From CAZAGT01 sp964484515 (GTDB lineage Bacteria > Desulfobacterota > DSM-4660 > Desulfatiglandales > HGW-15): a stretch of DNA of 7,319 nucleotides. Of this stretch, positions 1-6,701 are shown one piece after another. A model generated the notes under the pieces. It saw nothing but the letters and a program-made list of their open reading frames with translations, was not told the DNA's origin and ran no database searches. The stretch is from NCBI GenBank assembly GCA_964484515.1, contig CAZAGT010000267.1, forward strand, positions 1-7,319. The letters are read 5' to 3'. The translations under genes and the position numbers were made by a program. The first letter of the stretch is position 1. Each line of letters starts with the position of its first letter.

Positions 1-12
1 GTAACGCAGCCC

Positions 13-45
13 TTCGGCTTCGCTCAGGGCCGTGAGCCTGTCGAA
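13..45. repeat. Imperfect inverted repeat, REP-like element
   Basis: The outer arms TTCG (13-16) and CGAA (42-45) and the inner arms GCTCA (22-26) and TGAGC (33-37) pair around the loop GGGCCG (27-32), with an unpaired internal segment on each side. The right half, TGAGCCTGTCGAA, resembles an intergenic palindrome that recurs in many GC-rich bacterial genomes as TTCGACAGGCTCA...TGAGCCTGTCGAA; here the left half has drifted. The base pairing is seen directly. Membership of a dispersed repeat family is an inference from the consensus I remember, since only one copy is in the window. Confidence 0.5.
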
Positions 46-95
46 CGGCAGATGGTCGTTTTCCGACAGCCTCAGCAAGACCCTGTCCGTCAGAG

Positions 96-122
96 TCTCC
101 TCTTGGGGCTTTTCCCCGGAGA
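96..122. repeat. Bulged hairpin in the leader region
   Basis: TCTCC (96-100) pairs with GGAGA (118-122), and GGGG (105-108) pairs with CCCC (114-117) around the loop CTTTT. The four bases TCTT (101-104) bulge out on the left arm. No T-run follows on either strand, so it does not look like a standard intrinsic terminator. It could be a degenerate terminator of a gene to the left, or chance structure in GC-rich DNA. Confidence 0.3.
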
Positions 123-160
123 GACGGTCCTACCGTGATCCAGCGCCCTTCTCAACCAGC

Positions 161-178
161 CAGCCGAAAGGCCGGCTG
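161..178. repeat. Perfect 6-bp inverted repeat
   Basis: CAGCCG (161-166) and CGGCTG (173-178) form a perfect stem around the six-base loop AAAGGC. It sits about 28 bases before the TTGACA box at 206. No T-run follows, so terminator function is doubtful. An operator role is possible, but nothing else in the sequence supports it. Confidence 0.35.
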
Positions 179-205
179 ATTGTCCGGATGGCGCTGGGTT
201 TCTCC

Positions 206-233
206 TTGACAACACCCCCCCCGGGTAGATAAA
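206..233 (+). promoter_or_regulatory. Candidate sigma70-type promoter for the qrc operon
   Basis: A perfect -35 consensus TTGACA lies at 206-211. The AT-rich stretch TAGATAAAAA (226-235) offers a -10-like hexamer GATAAA at 228-233 with a 16-base spacer. The -10 is weak and the spacer contains a run of eight C, so activity is uncertain. Transcription would start near 240 and leave a leader of about 175 bases before qrcA. The direction and the lack of a closer gene fit a promoter for the operon. Confidence 0.35.
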
Positions 234-267
234 AACGCATGAATTCCGGCCAGGTCGGCCCTTGCCG

Positions 268-296
268 TTGGAGCAACGTCCGGGCATGAGTAATAT
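268..296 (+). promoter_or_regulatory. Second, weaker candidate promoter
   Basis: TTGGAG (268-273) and TAATAT (291-296) are separated by the ideal 17 bases. The -35 matches the sigma70 consensus at three of six positions and the -10 at four of six. It lies closer to qrcA than the TTGACA box and would leave a leader of about 115 bases. It is recorded as an alternative start; the two cannot be ranked from sequence alone. Confidence 0.22.
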
Positions 297-417
297 CTTG
301 TCCGAACGGCGGCTGCTTATATGGTGCTGTCATACTGAGTTGGTGAAACGGCAGTGCCCCTAAGTCGGCCAAGATTTGTGGTCCGTACAACACGTCTTTC
401 TGAATTTGAGGTTGAAT

Positions 418-1143
418 ATGATGGAAAACCCAGGGGGTCCCTCAGGTGACGGCTCCAAACGAGGCTGGATCTCCACTCTTGTCGGTCTTGTCCTTTCCTA
501 CTATGCGAATCTCGTGTCGCGTCCACTGCAGAGCGGCTTATTCTACTTCTTGGGCGGCCTCGTTCCCGCATTGGTTATCGGCTGGATTCTTTTTCCGCTC
601 GCACTCTATTCGAAGCAACCCCAGCCCCTCGACTTCAACCATGCCATCCATGCCTCTGAAGACATCGTCGAAGGCGACACCGAGCTTGAGCGGTGTCTCT
701 ATTGTCATGGTTTTCGCGACGACGGGTCCTTTGTCGGCATCCCGAAGCTGGAAAGATGCATGGAATGTCACGACGATCCGGAATCACCGATGGGCGAAGA
801 TCCCGAAGAGGTACGGTTCCTGACGGAATACGTGGCCCCCGAGAAGGAAATTCCTTGGCTTTCGTACTATCGGCAACCCGACTGCGTGTATTTCTCGCAC
901 ATCGCTCATGTGAAGATGGGCAAGGAGGCCTGCCGTCTCTGCCACGGCGATCATGGCCAAAGCGAGCAACTGCCCCCTTACCAGGAGAACCGGCTCACCG
1001 GATATAGCCGCAACATCTGGGGACACAACATCGCCGGTTTGAAGTTCAACCCCTGGGATCGCATGAAGATGGACGACTGCGCCGAATGCCACACCAAGAC
1101 CGGCCACGAAGAAGACAATGCCTGCTTCGTTTGTCACAAGTAA
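418..1143 (+). CDS. qrcA: Multiheme cytochrome c subunit of the Qrc complex (QrcA)
   Basis: This is the periplasmic electron-entry subunit of the menaquinone reductase complex; in Desulfovibrio it accepts electrons from type I cytochrome c3. The product has 241 residues. A cytoplasmic N-terminus with basic residues is followed by one hydrophobic span (about 39-64), which looks like an uncleaved anchor, and then a heme domain. Five CXXCH motifs start at residues 93, 114, 172, 221 and 236. Seven further His can supply distal ligands, including the cytochrome c3/c7-type FNHAIH (73-78) and FSHIAH (159-164). Cys156 is the only Cys outside a motif. The described Desulfovibrio protein has six hemes, so one appears to be missing or attached in a non-standard way. 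I chose ATG 418 because GAGG (408-411) sits just upstream; ATG 421 is equally possible and TTG 376 much less likely. ActA of alternative complex III is the nearest relative, but no actDEF genes are present. Confidence 0.88.
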   Translation: MMENPGGPSGDGSKRGWISTLVGLVLSYYANLVSRPLQSGLFYFLGGLVPALVIGWILFPLALYSKQPQPLDFNHAIHASEDIVEGDTELERCLYCHGFRDDGSFVGIPKLERCMECHDDPESPMGEDPEEVRFLTEYVAPEKEIPWLSYYRQPDCVYFSHIAHVKMGKEACRLCHGDHGQSEQLPPYQENRLTGYSRNIWGHNIAGLKFNPWDRMKMDDCAECHTKTGHEEDNACFVCHK

Positions 1144-1155
1144 AGGGAAGACACC

Positions 1156-3603
1156 ATGAACCTGAAGGGGAAGAACATTACAGATCTGATCGCCTTCAAT
1201 CGCAGAAACTTCATCAAGTTGGTTCTCGGCGGTGCGGTGGGTACGGCCTTATCTCCCATTCCCTGGAAGATGGCCGATGATTCGACCATCTGGACCCAGA
1301 ATTGGCCCTGGCTGCCCGTCCCCCCGGTGGGTGCGGTCTCTCAGGCAAATACGGTCTGCCAACTGTGTCCGGGGGGTTGTGGCATCGAGGTGCGCCAGGT
1401 CGAGCAGCGAGCGGTCAAGATCGAAGGCCGCCCCGATTACCCCGTCAACCCGGGCGGCATCTGCCCCCTTGGCGCAGGCGGTCTGCAGCTCCTCTACGAT
1501 GAGAATACCCGGAACCTTGGACCCCTGAAGCGAATAGGGCCGCGTGGTTCGGGCGAGTTCGTCGCCATTTCATGGGACCAGGCGCTGCAGGAGCTCGTCG
1601 ATCGACTGGCGGATTTGAGACGCCAGGGCCGACCGAACGCCGTGGTCGCGGTCGACGGAAATCCCGCCCGCTCCTCGATGGCCCTCCTGATCAAGCGATT
1701 CATGCAGGCCTTCGGCAGCCCCAACTATACGAGGATACCCGACGTGGAAGACACCTATGCGCTGGTGAATCTTCTCATGGAAGGCTACCAGGGGCCGATG
1801 AGCTATGACCTTGAAAACGCCGATTTCGTCCTCAGCTTCGGATGCGGCCTCTTGGAGGGATGGGGAGCGCCAGGCCGGGTGCTGAATGCCTGGGGTCTCT
1901 GGCGCGGTGAATCCCGGAAGGGAAAGACGAAGGTCGTCCAAATCGAAGCAAGGGCATCCAACACGGCGTCAAAAGCCGATCAATGGCTGGCCGTACGGCC
2001 CGCTTCCGAGGCCGCCCTGGCCCTCGGTCTCGCCCATGTGATCATCGCGGAAAACCTCTATGATAGGGACTTTATCGAAGATCACGCATTCGGCTTCGAG
2101 GACTGGATTGCGGAGGACGGCCGCGCGCGGCAAGGCTTCAGGAGCATGGTCCTCGAACGCCATACCCCTGCGGACGTCGCCAAGGCGACCGGCGTCGATG
2201 CCGATCTGATTGTCGCCCTGGCAAAGGAATTCGCCGCGGCAAAGGCGCCTGTCGCCCTCTGCGGCAAGGGTAAAGGGGAGTTGAGCGGCGACCTTTACGA
2301 GTTCATGGCCATTCAGAGTCTTAATGCCTTGGTGGGCAATATCAATCAGCCCGGCGGCATCATGGTGCATCGTCGTCCCCTCCCGGAGCCTTGGTCCGAA
2401 ATCGGGTATGACGCCGTTGCCTCAGAAGGATTGGGAAGGGCACGTTTCGATCAGGCTGGAACCCGGGCCTATCCCTTCAGCGAATCCTTGGTGGGCAATC
2501 TGGCGGATGCCATCCTCACGAGCGTGCAGTCGCCTGTCGATACGATCCTCGTATTCTCCGCCAACCCGGCCTATACCCTTCCGGATGGCGGCGCCTTCCG
2601 GAGTGCCCTTAAGAAGGTACCCTTGATTGTAAGCTTCTCTCCCTTCAAAGACGAAACGGCCGTGATGGCGGACCTGATCCTGCCGGACCACGTCTACCTG
2701 GAGAAGGAAGACGACGTCGTTTGGCCGCCGGGGCTCCCAGATCCCTGCTACGCAATCACTCAACCCGTCGTGGAACCCCTCTATGATACTCGGCATAGTG
2801 GTGAAACGCTCATCCGTTTGGCCAAGATGCTCCAGGGTTCGGTCGCGGAGGCGTTTGCATGGCAGGACTATAAGAGTGTCCTGAAGGACCGCGCAAAGGG
2901 GCTTTTCGAATACGGCCGCGATCAGACGGGCGATTCGTCTTTCGAGGCGATGTGGCGCAGACTCGTTACGGGGGGTCTCTGGCATCTATCGCGTCGTGAG
3001 CAGGAAGGCTGGCAAGGCCTCTTTCAGACCCCTAGCGGTAAGTTCGAGTTCTTCAGCCAAAGGATCGAGACGATTCTCGACGATCTTTCGCGCGGTCGCT
3101 CAGCCCAAGTCACGTTGCGGGAGATGGGTCTTGGCGATGATGAAGACTTGGCCTGCATGCCCCATTATAACGAGCCTGAGGCTCCAGCCGAGGAGGAGCA
3201 GAAGGAGTTCCCCCTCCTCCTGCTCCCCTATGACCTCATCAACATATCGAGTAGGTGGCTGCCTAGTCCGCCCTACCTGTACAAGACCCTTTTCGACCAT
3301 CAATTAAGAGAAAGAACTTCTTTTGTTGAGCTTAATCCCGAGACAGCCGCGAAGTACAACCTGAAGCAAGGGGACCTGATCGTTGTTGAATCGGCCAGGA
3401 CGGCCCTCCAGGCACGCCTTAACCTCTTCGAGGGTGCCATGCCGGGGGTCGTCTTTATGCTTGCCGGCCTTGGGCACACGGCCTATGACGACTATCAGCG
3501 TGACAAAGGGGTGAACCCCAACGAGATCATTGCGGGCGGCAATGATCGATTGAGCGGTCATCCGGTTTGGTGGAATACCCGCGTGAGGGTCAAAAAGGCC
3601 TAG
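1156..3603 (+). CDS. qrcB: Molybdopterin-oxidoreductase-like subunit of the Qrc complex (QrcB)
   Basis: QrcB is a periplasmic member of the DMSO reductase fold family; in Desulfovibrio it carries no molybdenum and serves as a structural and Fe-S relay subunit. The product has 815 residues. A twin-arginine signal is clear: NRRNFIK (15-21) followed by a hydrophobic stretch ending near 36. The N-terminal cluster motif is intact, with C68, C71, C75 and C103 (CX2CX3CX27C), and predicts one [4Fe-4S] cluster. Where catalytic relatives place a Cys, SeCys or Asp Mo ligand shortly after GSPN (187-190), this protein reads IPDVEDT (194-200), with no Cys. The C-terminal pterin-binding-type domain spans roughly 685-812. 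The start follows an AAAGGGAAG ribosome binding site, 12 bases after the qrcA stop. The central domains look complete, with no frameshift. A catalytic Mo enzyme is the alternative, but the neighbours and the missing ligand argue against it. Confidence 0.88.
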   Translation: MNLKGKNITDLIAFNRRNFIKLVLGGAVGTALSPIPWKMADDSTIWTQNWPWLPVPPVGAVSQANTVCQLCPGGCGIEVRQVEQRAVKIEGRPDYPVNPGGICPLGAGGLQLLYDENTRNLGPLKRIGPRGSGEFVAISWDQALQELVDRLADLRRQGRPNAVVAVDGNPARSSMALLIKRFMQAFGSPNYTRIPDVEDTYALVNLLMEGYQGPMSYDLENADFVLSFGCGLLEGWGAPGRVLNAWGLWRGESRKGKTKVVQIEARASNTASKADQWLAVRPASEAALALGLAHVIIAENLYDRDFIEDHAFGFEDWIAEDGRARQGFRSMVLERHTPADVAKATGVDADLIVALAKEFAAAKAPVALCGKGKGELSGDLYEFMAIQSLNALVGNINQPGGIMVHRRPLPEPWSEIGYDAVASEGLGRARFDQAGTRAYPFSESLVGNLADAILTSVQSPVDTILVFSANPAYTLPDGGAFRSALKKVPLIVSFSPFKDETAVMADLILPDHVYLEKEDDVVWPPGLPDPCYAITQPVVEPLYDTRHSGETLIRLAKMLQGSVAEAFAWQDYKSVLKDRAKGLFEYGRDQTGDSSFEAMWRRLVTGGLWHLSRREQEGWQGLFQTPSGKFEFFSQRIETILDDLSRGRSAQVTLREMGLGDDEDLACMPHYNEPEAPAEEEQKEFPLLLLPYDLINISSRWLPSPPYLYKTLFDHQLRERTSFVELNPETAAKYNLKQGDLIVVESARTALQARLNLFEGAMPGVVFMLAGLGHTAYDDYQRDKGVNPNEIIAGGNDRLSGHPVWWNTRVRVKKA

Positions 3604-3633
3604 CAGGGGAGCACAACCGAAGAGACGCTGGGC

Positions 3634-3653
3634 CGGATGGAGAAATACATCCG
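3634..3653 (+). other. Small hairpin in the qrcB-qrcC gap
   Basis: CGGATG (3634-3639) and CATCCG (3648-3653) form a perfect 6-bp stem around an eight-base A-rich loop. It lies between the qrcB stop and the qrcC ribosome binding site (GGGGAAGG, about 3664-3671). No T-run follows, so it is unlikely to end transcription. It could influence mRNA processing or the translation of qrcC relative to qrcB; that role is inference only. Confidence 0.35.
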
Positions 3654-3673
3654 TCGAGGAAACGGGGAAGGTG

Positions 3674-4468
3674 ATGAAGAAAGAGGAAGGCGGCAAATAC
3701 AAATATGGCATGGCCATTGATCTGGACAAATGCACCGGTTGCGGTACGTGCATGGTGGCCTGTGCGAGCGAAAACAATGTGTCGGTCAGGGCGGATGAAT
3801 CGGACAAACAACGCAGCATCGCGTGGATGCAGCTCTTCAAGATCAACAACGGCAAACCGTTCCCCGACAGCGAGGTGAGCTATTTTCCGCGGCCGTGCAT
3901 GCACTGCCATCATCACACCCCCTGTGTCTTTGTATGCCCCGCTACGGCGACCGAAATGGATTACCATACGGGCATCGTGAGCCAGATCTATACCCGCTGC
4001 ATAGGCTGTCGGTATTGCCAGGCCGCTTGCCCTTACCACTCCCGCTATTTCAACTGGTATGACGGCTATGGTTTGATCAAACCGTTTTCAAAGGGCATGG
4101 AACGGGCCCTTTCACCGGAGGTCTCACCACGCATGCGCGGCGTGGTCGAGAAATGCACATTCTGCCACCATCGCCTCATGCGAGCCAAGAATCAGGCCTA
4201 TGCAGAAGGACGCAGGGATCTTTACGAAGACGAATACGTGACGGCCTGTGCCGAAGCTTGTCCGGTTGGGGCGATTACGTTCGGAGACCTCAACAATCCA
4301 GATCACGAGGTCACCCGATTGAGCAAGAGCCCAACCGCTTTCCGGCTCTTGGAACGCCTGGGAACCGAGCCGAAGGTCTACTACCTCTCAACCAAGGCTT
4401 GGGTGCGAAGGATGGCGGACAACTATCTGCCCGACGAGCTCGAACCGGTTTCGGCCGCGGGCCACTGA
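3674..4468 (+). CDS. qrcC: Ferredoxin-like iron-sulfur subunit of the Qrc complex (QrcC)
   Basis: QrcC passes electrons between QrcB or the hemes and the quinone site in QrcD on the periplasmic face. The product has 264 residues with four Cys groups of the DmsB/PsrB/ActB type: C20-C23-C26-C30, C75-C78-C84-C88, C109-C112-C115-C119, and C161-C164 with C192-C196. This predicts four Fe-S clusters. The second group reads CX2CX5CX3C, one residue longer than the usual CX2CX4CX3C, and is crowded with His (CMHCHHH). There is no signal peptide, so export as a passenger with Tat-exported QrcB is expected. I prefer ATG 3674; GTG 3671 is in frame and overlaps the GGGGAAGG ribosome binding site. The 70-base gap after qrcB is the longest in the operon. 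Confidence 0.88.
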   Translation: MKKEEGGKYKYGMAIDLDKCTGCGTCMVACASENNVSVRADESDKQRSIAWMQLFKINNGKPFPDSEVSYFPRPCMHCHHHTPCVFVCPATATEMDYHTGIVSQIYTRCIGCRYCQAACPYHSRYFNWYDGYGLIKPFSKGMERALSPEVSPRMRGVVEKCTFCHHRLMRAKNQAYAEGRRDLYEDEYVTACAEACPVGAITFGDLNNPDHEVTRLSKSPTAFRLLERLGTEPKVYYLSTKAWVRRMADNYLPDELEPVSAAGH

Positions 4469-4505
4469 TACGATAAGAACCAAAGCACACTTCGGAGGAA
4501 TTTCA

Positions 4506-5744
4506 ATGGATTCGGCGCTGATACCGAAAGGTGTGAAACGCTGTTCACCCGGGAGCTTCTTTATCTGGACCCTCCCTTGGCTGGGACTCCTGGCCTGGGG
4601 CGGCCTTTCGGCCTTTCTCTGCCTTTTTTTCGGTCTCAACCAGACCCATATGAGTGATATCTTTGCCTTCGCCCTTTGGATCGTATTTGACCTCGCCGTC
4701 ATAGCCCTCGGGGCGGGAGCCTTTTTCACCGGTTTTCTGACTTACATCATCGGCAAGAGAGAACTGAAAGACATCATCAACGCCGCGGTCATCATCGGGT
4801 TCATCTGCTACTCGGGCGCCGTTGCCATGCTGGGAATCGATATTGGGCAACCCCTGCGAGGGTGGTTCATCTTTTGGCATGCCAATATCCATTCGATGCT
4901 CACCGAGGTGTCCTTCTGCATCACGTGCTATTTAGGGGTGCTGGCCATCGAGTACGTGCCACTGATCCTGGAGAACCGCAAACTGGATGAGATCCGAGAA
5001 CTGGGCCTCTTTGGTCACAACCTCCATCACATCATGGCCGTCTTCGCTGCTACCGGCACCTTTCTATCCTTCTTCCACCAGGGTTCCCTCGGGGGCATGT
5101 ACGGGGTGCTTTACGCCCGGCCCTTCGCCGACCGGTGGGGCTTCTATATCTGGCCCACGACGTTTTTTCTCTTCATCCTGTCGGCCATTGCCGCCGGCCC
5201 TTGCTTTACCATCCTGTGCACGAAACTCGCTGAGAAGATTACTCGCAAACGACTCGTTCCGCGTGAGGCGACCCTTTCGCTGGCAAAGATCTCTGGATGG
5301 CTGCTGGCCCTCTACATGGTTTTCAAGATTGCGGACACGCTGACCTGGATGTACGGTGTAGTGCCACGGGCGGGGCTCACCTTCACGGATTTCTTCCGTG
5401 AAGGACCCTACGGCGTATGGCTTATGGCGGCTGAGATCATCCTTTTTGGAATCGTCCCGGCCATCATCCTCATCAACCCGCGCGCCCGTGAGAACGAGGG
5501 GTGGCTCATCACGGCCTGCTTGACGAACTGTGCCGGCATCGTCCTGAATCGTTTTCTCTTTATCGTCGTCACCCTTGCCATTCCGGTGATGCCTTTTGAC
5601 CGTTTTTGGAGCTATTTGCCGACCTGGCAGGAATGGGGAATCGGGATGGCGGTGATCGGATATGGTTTCTTACTGTTTTCCGTCTCTTACAGGTACCTTC
5701 CCGTCTTTCCGAAGGAACCCGAATTAAACCCTGCAACCTCCTGA
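4506..5744 (+). CDS. qrcD: NrfD/PsrC-type integral membrane subunit of the Qrc complex (QrcD)
   Basis: QrcD is the membrane subunit that binds menaquinone and, in the characterised complex, lets electron transfer contribute to the proton motive force. The product has 412 residues and about ten hydrophobic spans (near 17-42, 52-80, 91-112, 132-152, 171-190, 212-237, 261-281, 303-324, 332-358 and 376-398), matching the ten-helix form seen in QrcD and ActC. The NrfD-family signature DIGQPLR (112-118) is present. Polar residues in or near spans that could serve quinone binding or proton transfer include H48, D51, D62, H125, H129, E134, H171, H175, H191, D277 and E310. GGAGG at 4495-4499 supports ATG 4506. 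The gap after qrcC is 37 bases, so co-transcription is likely. No second NrfD gene is present, which again favours Qrc over alternative complex III. Confidence 0.88.
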   Translation: MDSALIPKGVKRCSPGSFFIWTLPWLGLLAWGGLSAFLCLFFGLNQTHMSDIFAFALWIVFDLAVIALGAGAFFTGFLTYIIGKRELKDIINAAVIIGFICYSGAVAMLGIDIGQPLRGWFIFWHANIHSMLTEVSFCITCYLGVLAIEYVPLILENRKLDEIRELGLFGHNLHHIMAVFAATGTFLSFFHQGSLGGMYGVLYARPFADRWGFYIWPTTFFLFILSAIAAGPCFTILCTKLAEKITRKRLVPREATLSLAKISGWLLALYMVFKIADTLTWMYGVVPRAGLTFTDFFREGPYGVWLMAAEIILFGIVPAIILINPRARENEGWLITACLTNCAGIVLNRFLFIVVTLAIPVMPFDRFWSYLPTWQEWGIGMAVIGYGFLLFSVSYRYLPVFPKEPELNPATS

Positions 5745-5795
5745 GGGAGCAAGCCCACCTCAGAAGACTACAGGGTCGATATAAGGAGTACCTCG

Positions 5796-5993
5796 ATGAC
5801 CCCTCTCTCCTTTGAATGGCAGTGGAACATCGAATACGCGATCTTTATGGGGCTTTTGTACCTCGCCTTGACGGTGATCGGCTGCGGGCTGATCGTCACC
5901 TATGTAAAGACCTGGTTGGGCGTATCATCGGCCCAGGACCAAGACACCGCGACCGAAGATATCGGGTACCGCTCTCGGTACTCAGATTACTAA
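5796..5993 (+). CDS. Small single-span membrane protein downstream of qrcD
   Basis: I do not recognise this 65-residue protein. It starts with an aromatic segment (FEWQWNIEY, 6-14), has one clear transmembrane span at about 15-38, and ends in a polar, acidic, Tyr-rich tail (YRSRYSDY at the end). It has no Cys pair or heme motif; C30 lies inside the span. A strong AAGGAG site (5783-5788) is correctly spaced before ATG 5796, and the frame ends in tandem stops TAA TAG. These features, and its position 51 bases after qrcD and 32 before the next gene, support a real gene. Single-span proteins of this size are common accessory subunits of respiratory complexes (CydX and CcoQ, for example), so a role as a Qrc accessory or assembly subunit is a reasonable inference. 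It is not proven by sequence. Confidence 0.8.
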   Translation: MTPLSFEWQWNIEYAIFMGLLYLALTVIGCGLIVTYVKTWLGVSSAQDQDTATEDIGYRSRYSDY

Positions 5994-6025
5994 TAGATGT
6001 CAGCCCCGCCCCTTAACGGAGCGCC

Positions 6026-6649
6026 ATGCAGAAATTCAAGGTTGTCATCTTTGACTGCGACGGTGTCATGTTTGATTCCCGCCCGTCCAATATTGCCTTC
6101 TACAATCATCTCCTGGCCCGCTACGGTCTGCCGCCGATGTCGGAAGATATGACCGACGTTGTGCACATGGCGACCGCCGAAGAATCGATCCGACATGTCT
6201 TCGAAGGGAGCCCCTATCTGGAAGAGGCGCTCGAATACCGGCTTAAGATGGACTACACGCCGTTTTTCCGGGCCATGAAGATAGAGCCCGGCCTGAAAAC
6301 CTTACTTCAAAGACTGAAGACCAAATTCGGATTGGCCGTGGCTACCAATAGGAGCAATACGATCGGCGATGTGCTTTCGTGGCATGGACTCGCCTCCTAT
6401 TTCGACATCGTGGTGTCATCCTTAGACGTCAAGAAGCCAAAACCTGACCCCGAATCACTCATCAAGATTCTCGACTTCTTTGCCATCCAGGCGTCTGAGG
6501 CGATCTACGTGGGGGACTCTTCGGTGGACTGTGAAACCGCAAGAAACGCCGGGGTTCCCTTCTTAGCCTATAAGGACAAGGGATTGGAGGCCGCCTATCA
6601 TGCGGACCGGCTTGAAGAGGTGGCTCACATTGTGGGCGCCGTCCCCTGA
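6026..6649 (+). CDS. HAD-superfamily hydrolase, phosphoglycolate-phosphatase-like
   Basis: This 207-residue cytosolic protein is a probable phosphatase of HAD subfamily I. All four motifs are visible: motif I DCDGVMFDS (10-18), with nucleophile D10 and acid/base D12; motif II ATNRS (106-110), with T107; motif III KKPKPDP (136-142), with the conserved Lys at 137 or 139; and motif IV VGDSSVDCE (162-170), with D164 and D168 for Mg2+. Residues 17-85 form the helical cap expected of Gph/PGMB-like enzymes. The length is near the low end of that group. ACGGAG (6016-6021) precedes ATG 6026, and the gene ends in tandem stops TGA TAG. The substrate cannot be told from sequence; phosphoglycolate and other small phosphate esters are possible. 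It probably shares the qrc transcript, but no functional link to Qrc is evident. Confidence 0.88.
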   Translation: MQKFKVVIFDCDGVMFDSRPSNIAFYNHLLARYGLPPMSEDMTDVVHMATAEESIRHVFEGSPYLEEALEYRLKMDYTPFFRAMKIEPGLKTLLQRLKTKFGLAVATNRSNTIGDVLSWHGLASYFDIVVSSLDVKKPKPDPESLIKILDFFAIQASEAIYVGDSSVDCETARNAGVPFLAYKDKGLEAAYHADRLEEVAHIVGAVP

Positions 6650-6701
6650 TAGGTGAGAGGATAGAGGTCGTGGGGAAGGCGGCGTTTAACATGCCGGCAT
6701 T

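Larger units (their letters stand above)
1..417. other. Leader region upstream of qrcA with no supported gene
   Basis: This stretch separates the left edge of the window from qrcA. Short open frames exist on both strands (for example plus 32-232 and minus 130-393), but their translations are rich in Pro, Arg and Ser, show no recognisable motif and lack convincing ribosome binding sites, so I treat them as non-coding. What can be seen is a cluster of small inverted repeats in the first 180 bases, a run of eight C at 215-222, and candidate promoters further right. It most likely holds the promoter and 5' untranslated leader of the qrc operon. The end of a gene lying to the left cannot be excluded. 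Confidence 0.6.

Noticed and set aside
130..393. Minus-strand open frame divergent from qrcA
   Set aside because: The product has no recognisable domain or convincing ribosome binding site, overlaps the likely promoter region, and has the composition of an untranslated frame in GC-rich DNA.
2422..2985. Minus-strand 187-codon open frame opposite qrcB
   Set aside because: It lies entirely inside the well-supported qrcB gene and shows no family motif; long antisense frames are common in GC-rich coding DNA.
1156..3603. Catalytic molybdoenzyme such as polysulfide, thiosulfate or arsenate reductase
   Set aside because: The partner set (multiheme cytochrome c, four-cluster ferredoxin, ten-span NrfD) and the absence of a Cys at the presumed Mo-ligand site point to QrcB.
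3304..3855. Minus-strand 183-codon open frame across the qrcB-qrcC junction
   Set aside because: It overlaps two supported genes on the opposite strand, and its translation has no recognisable features.
418..5744. Alternative complex III (Act) instead of Qrc
   Set aside because: The five heme motifs recall ActA, but the B and C parts are separate genes, there is one NrfD-type protein, and no actD, actE or actF genes follow.
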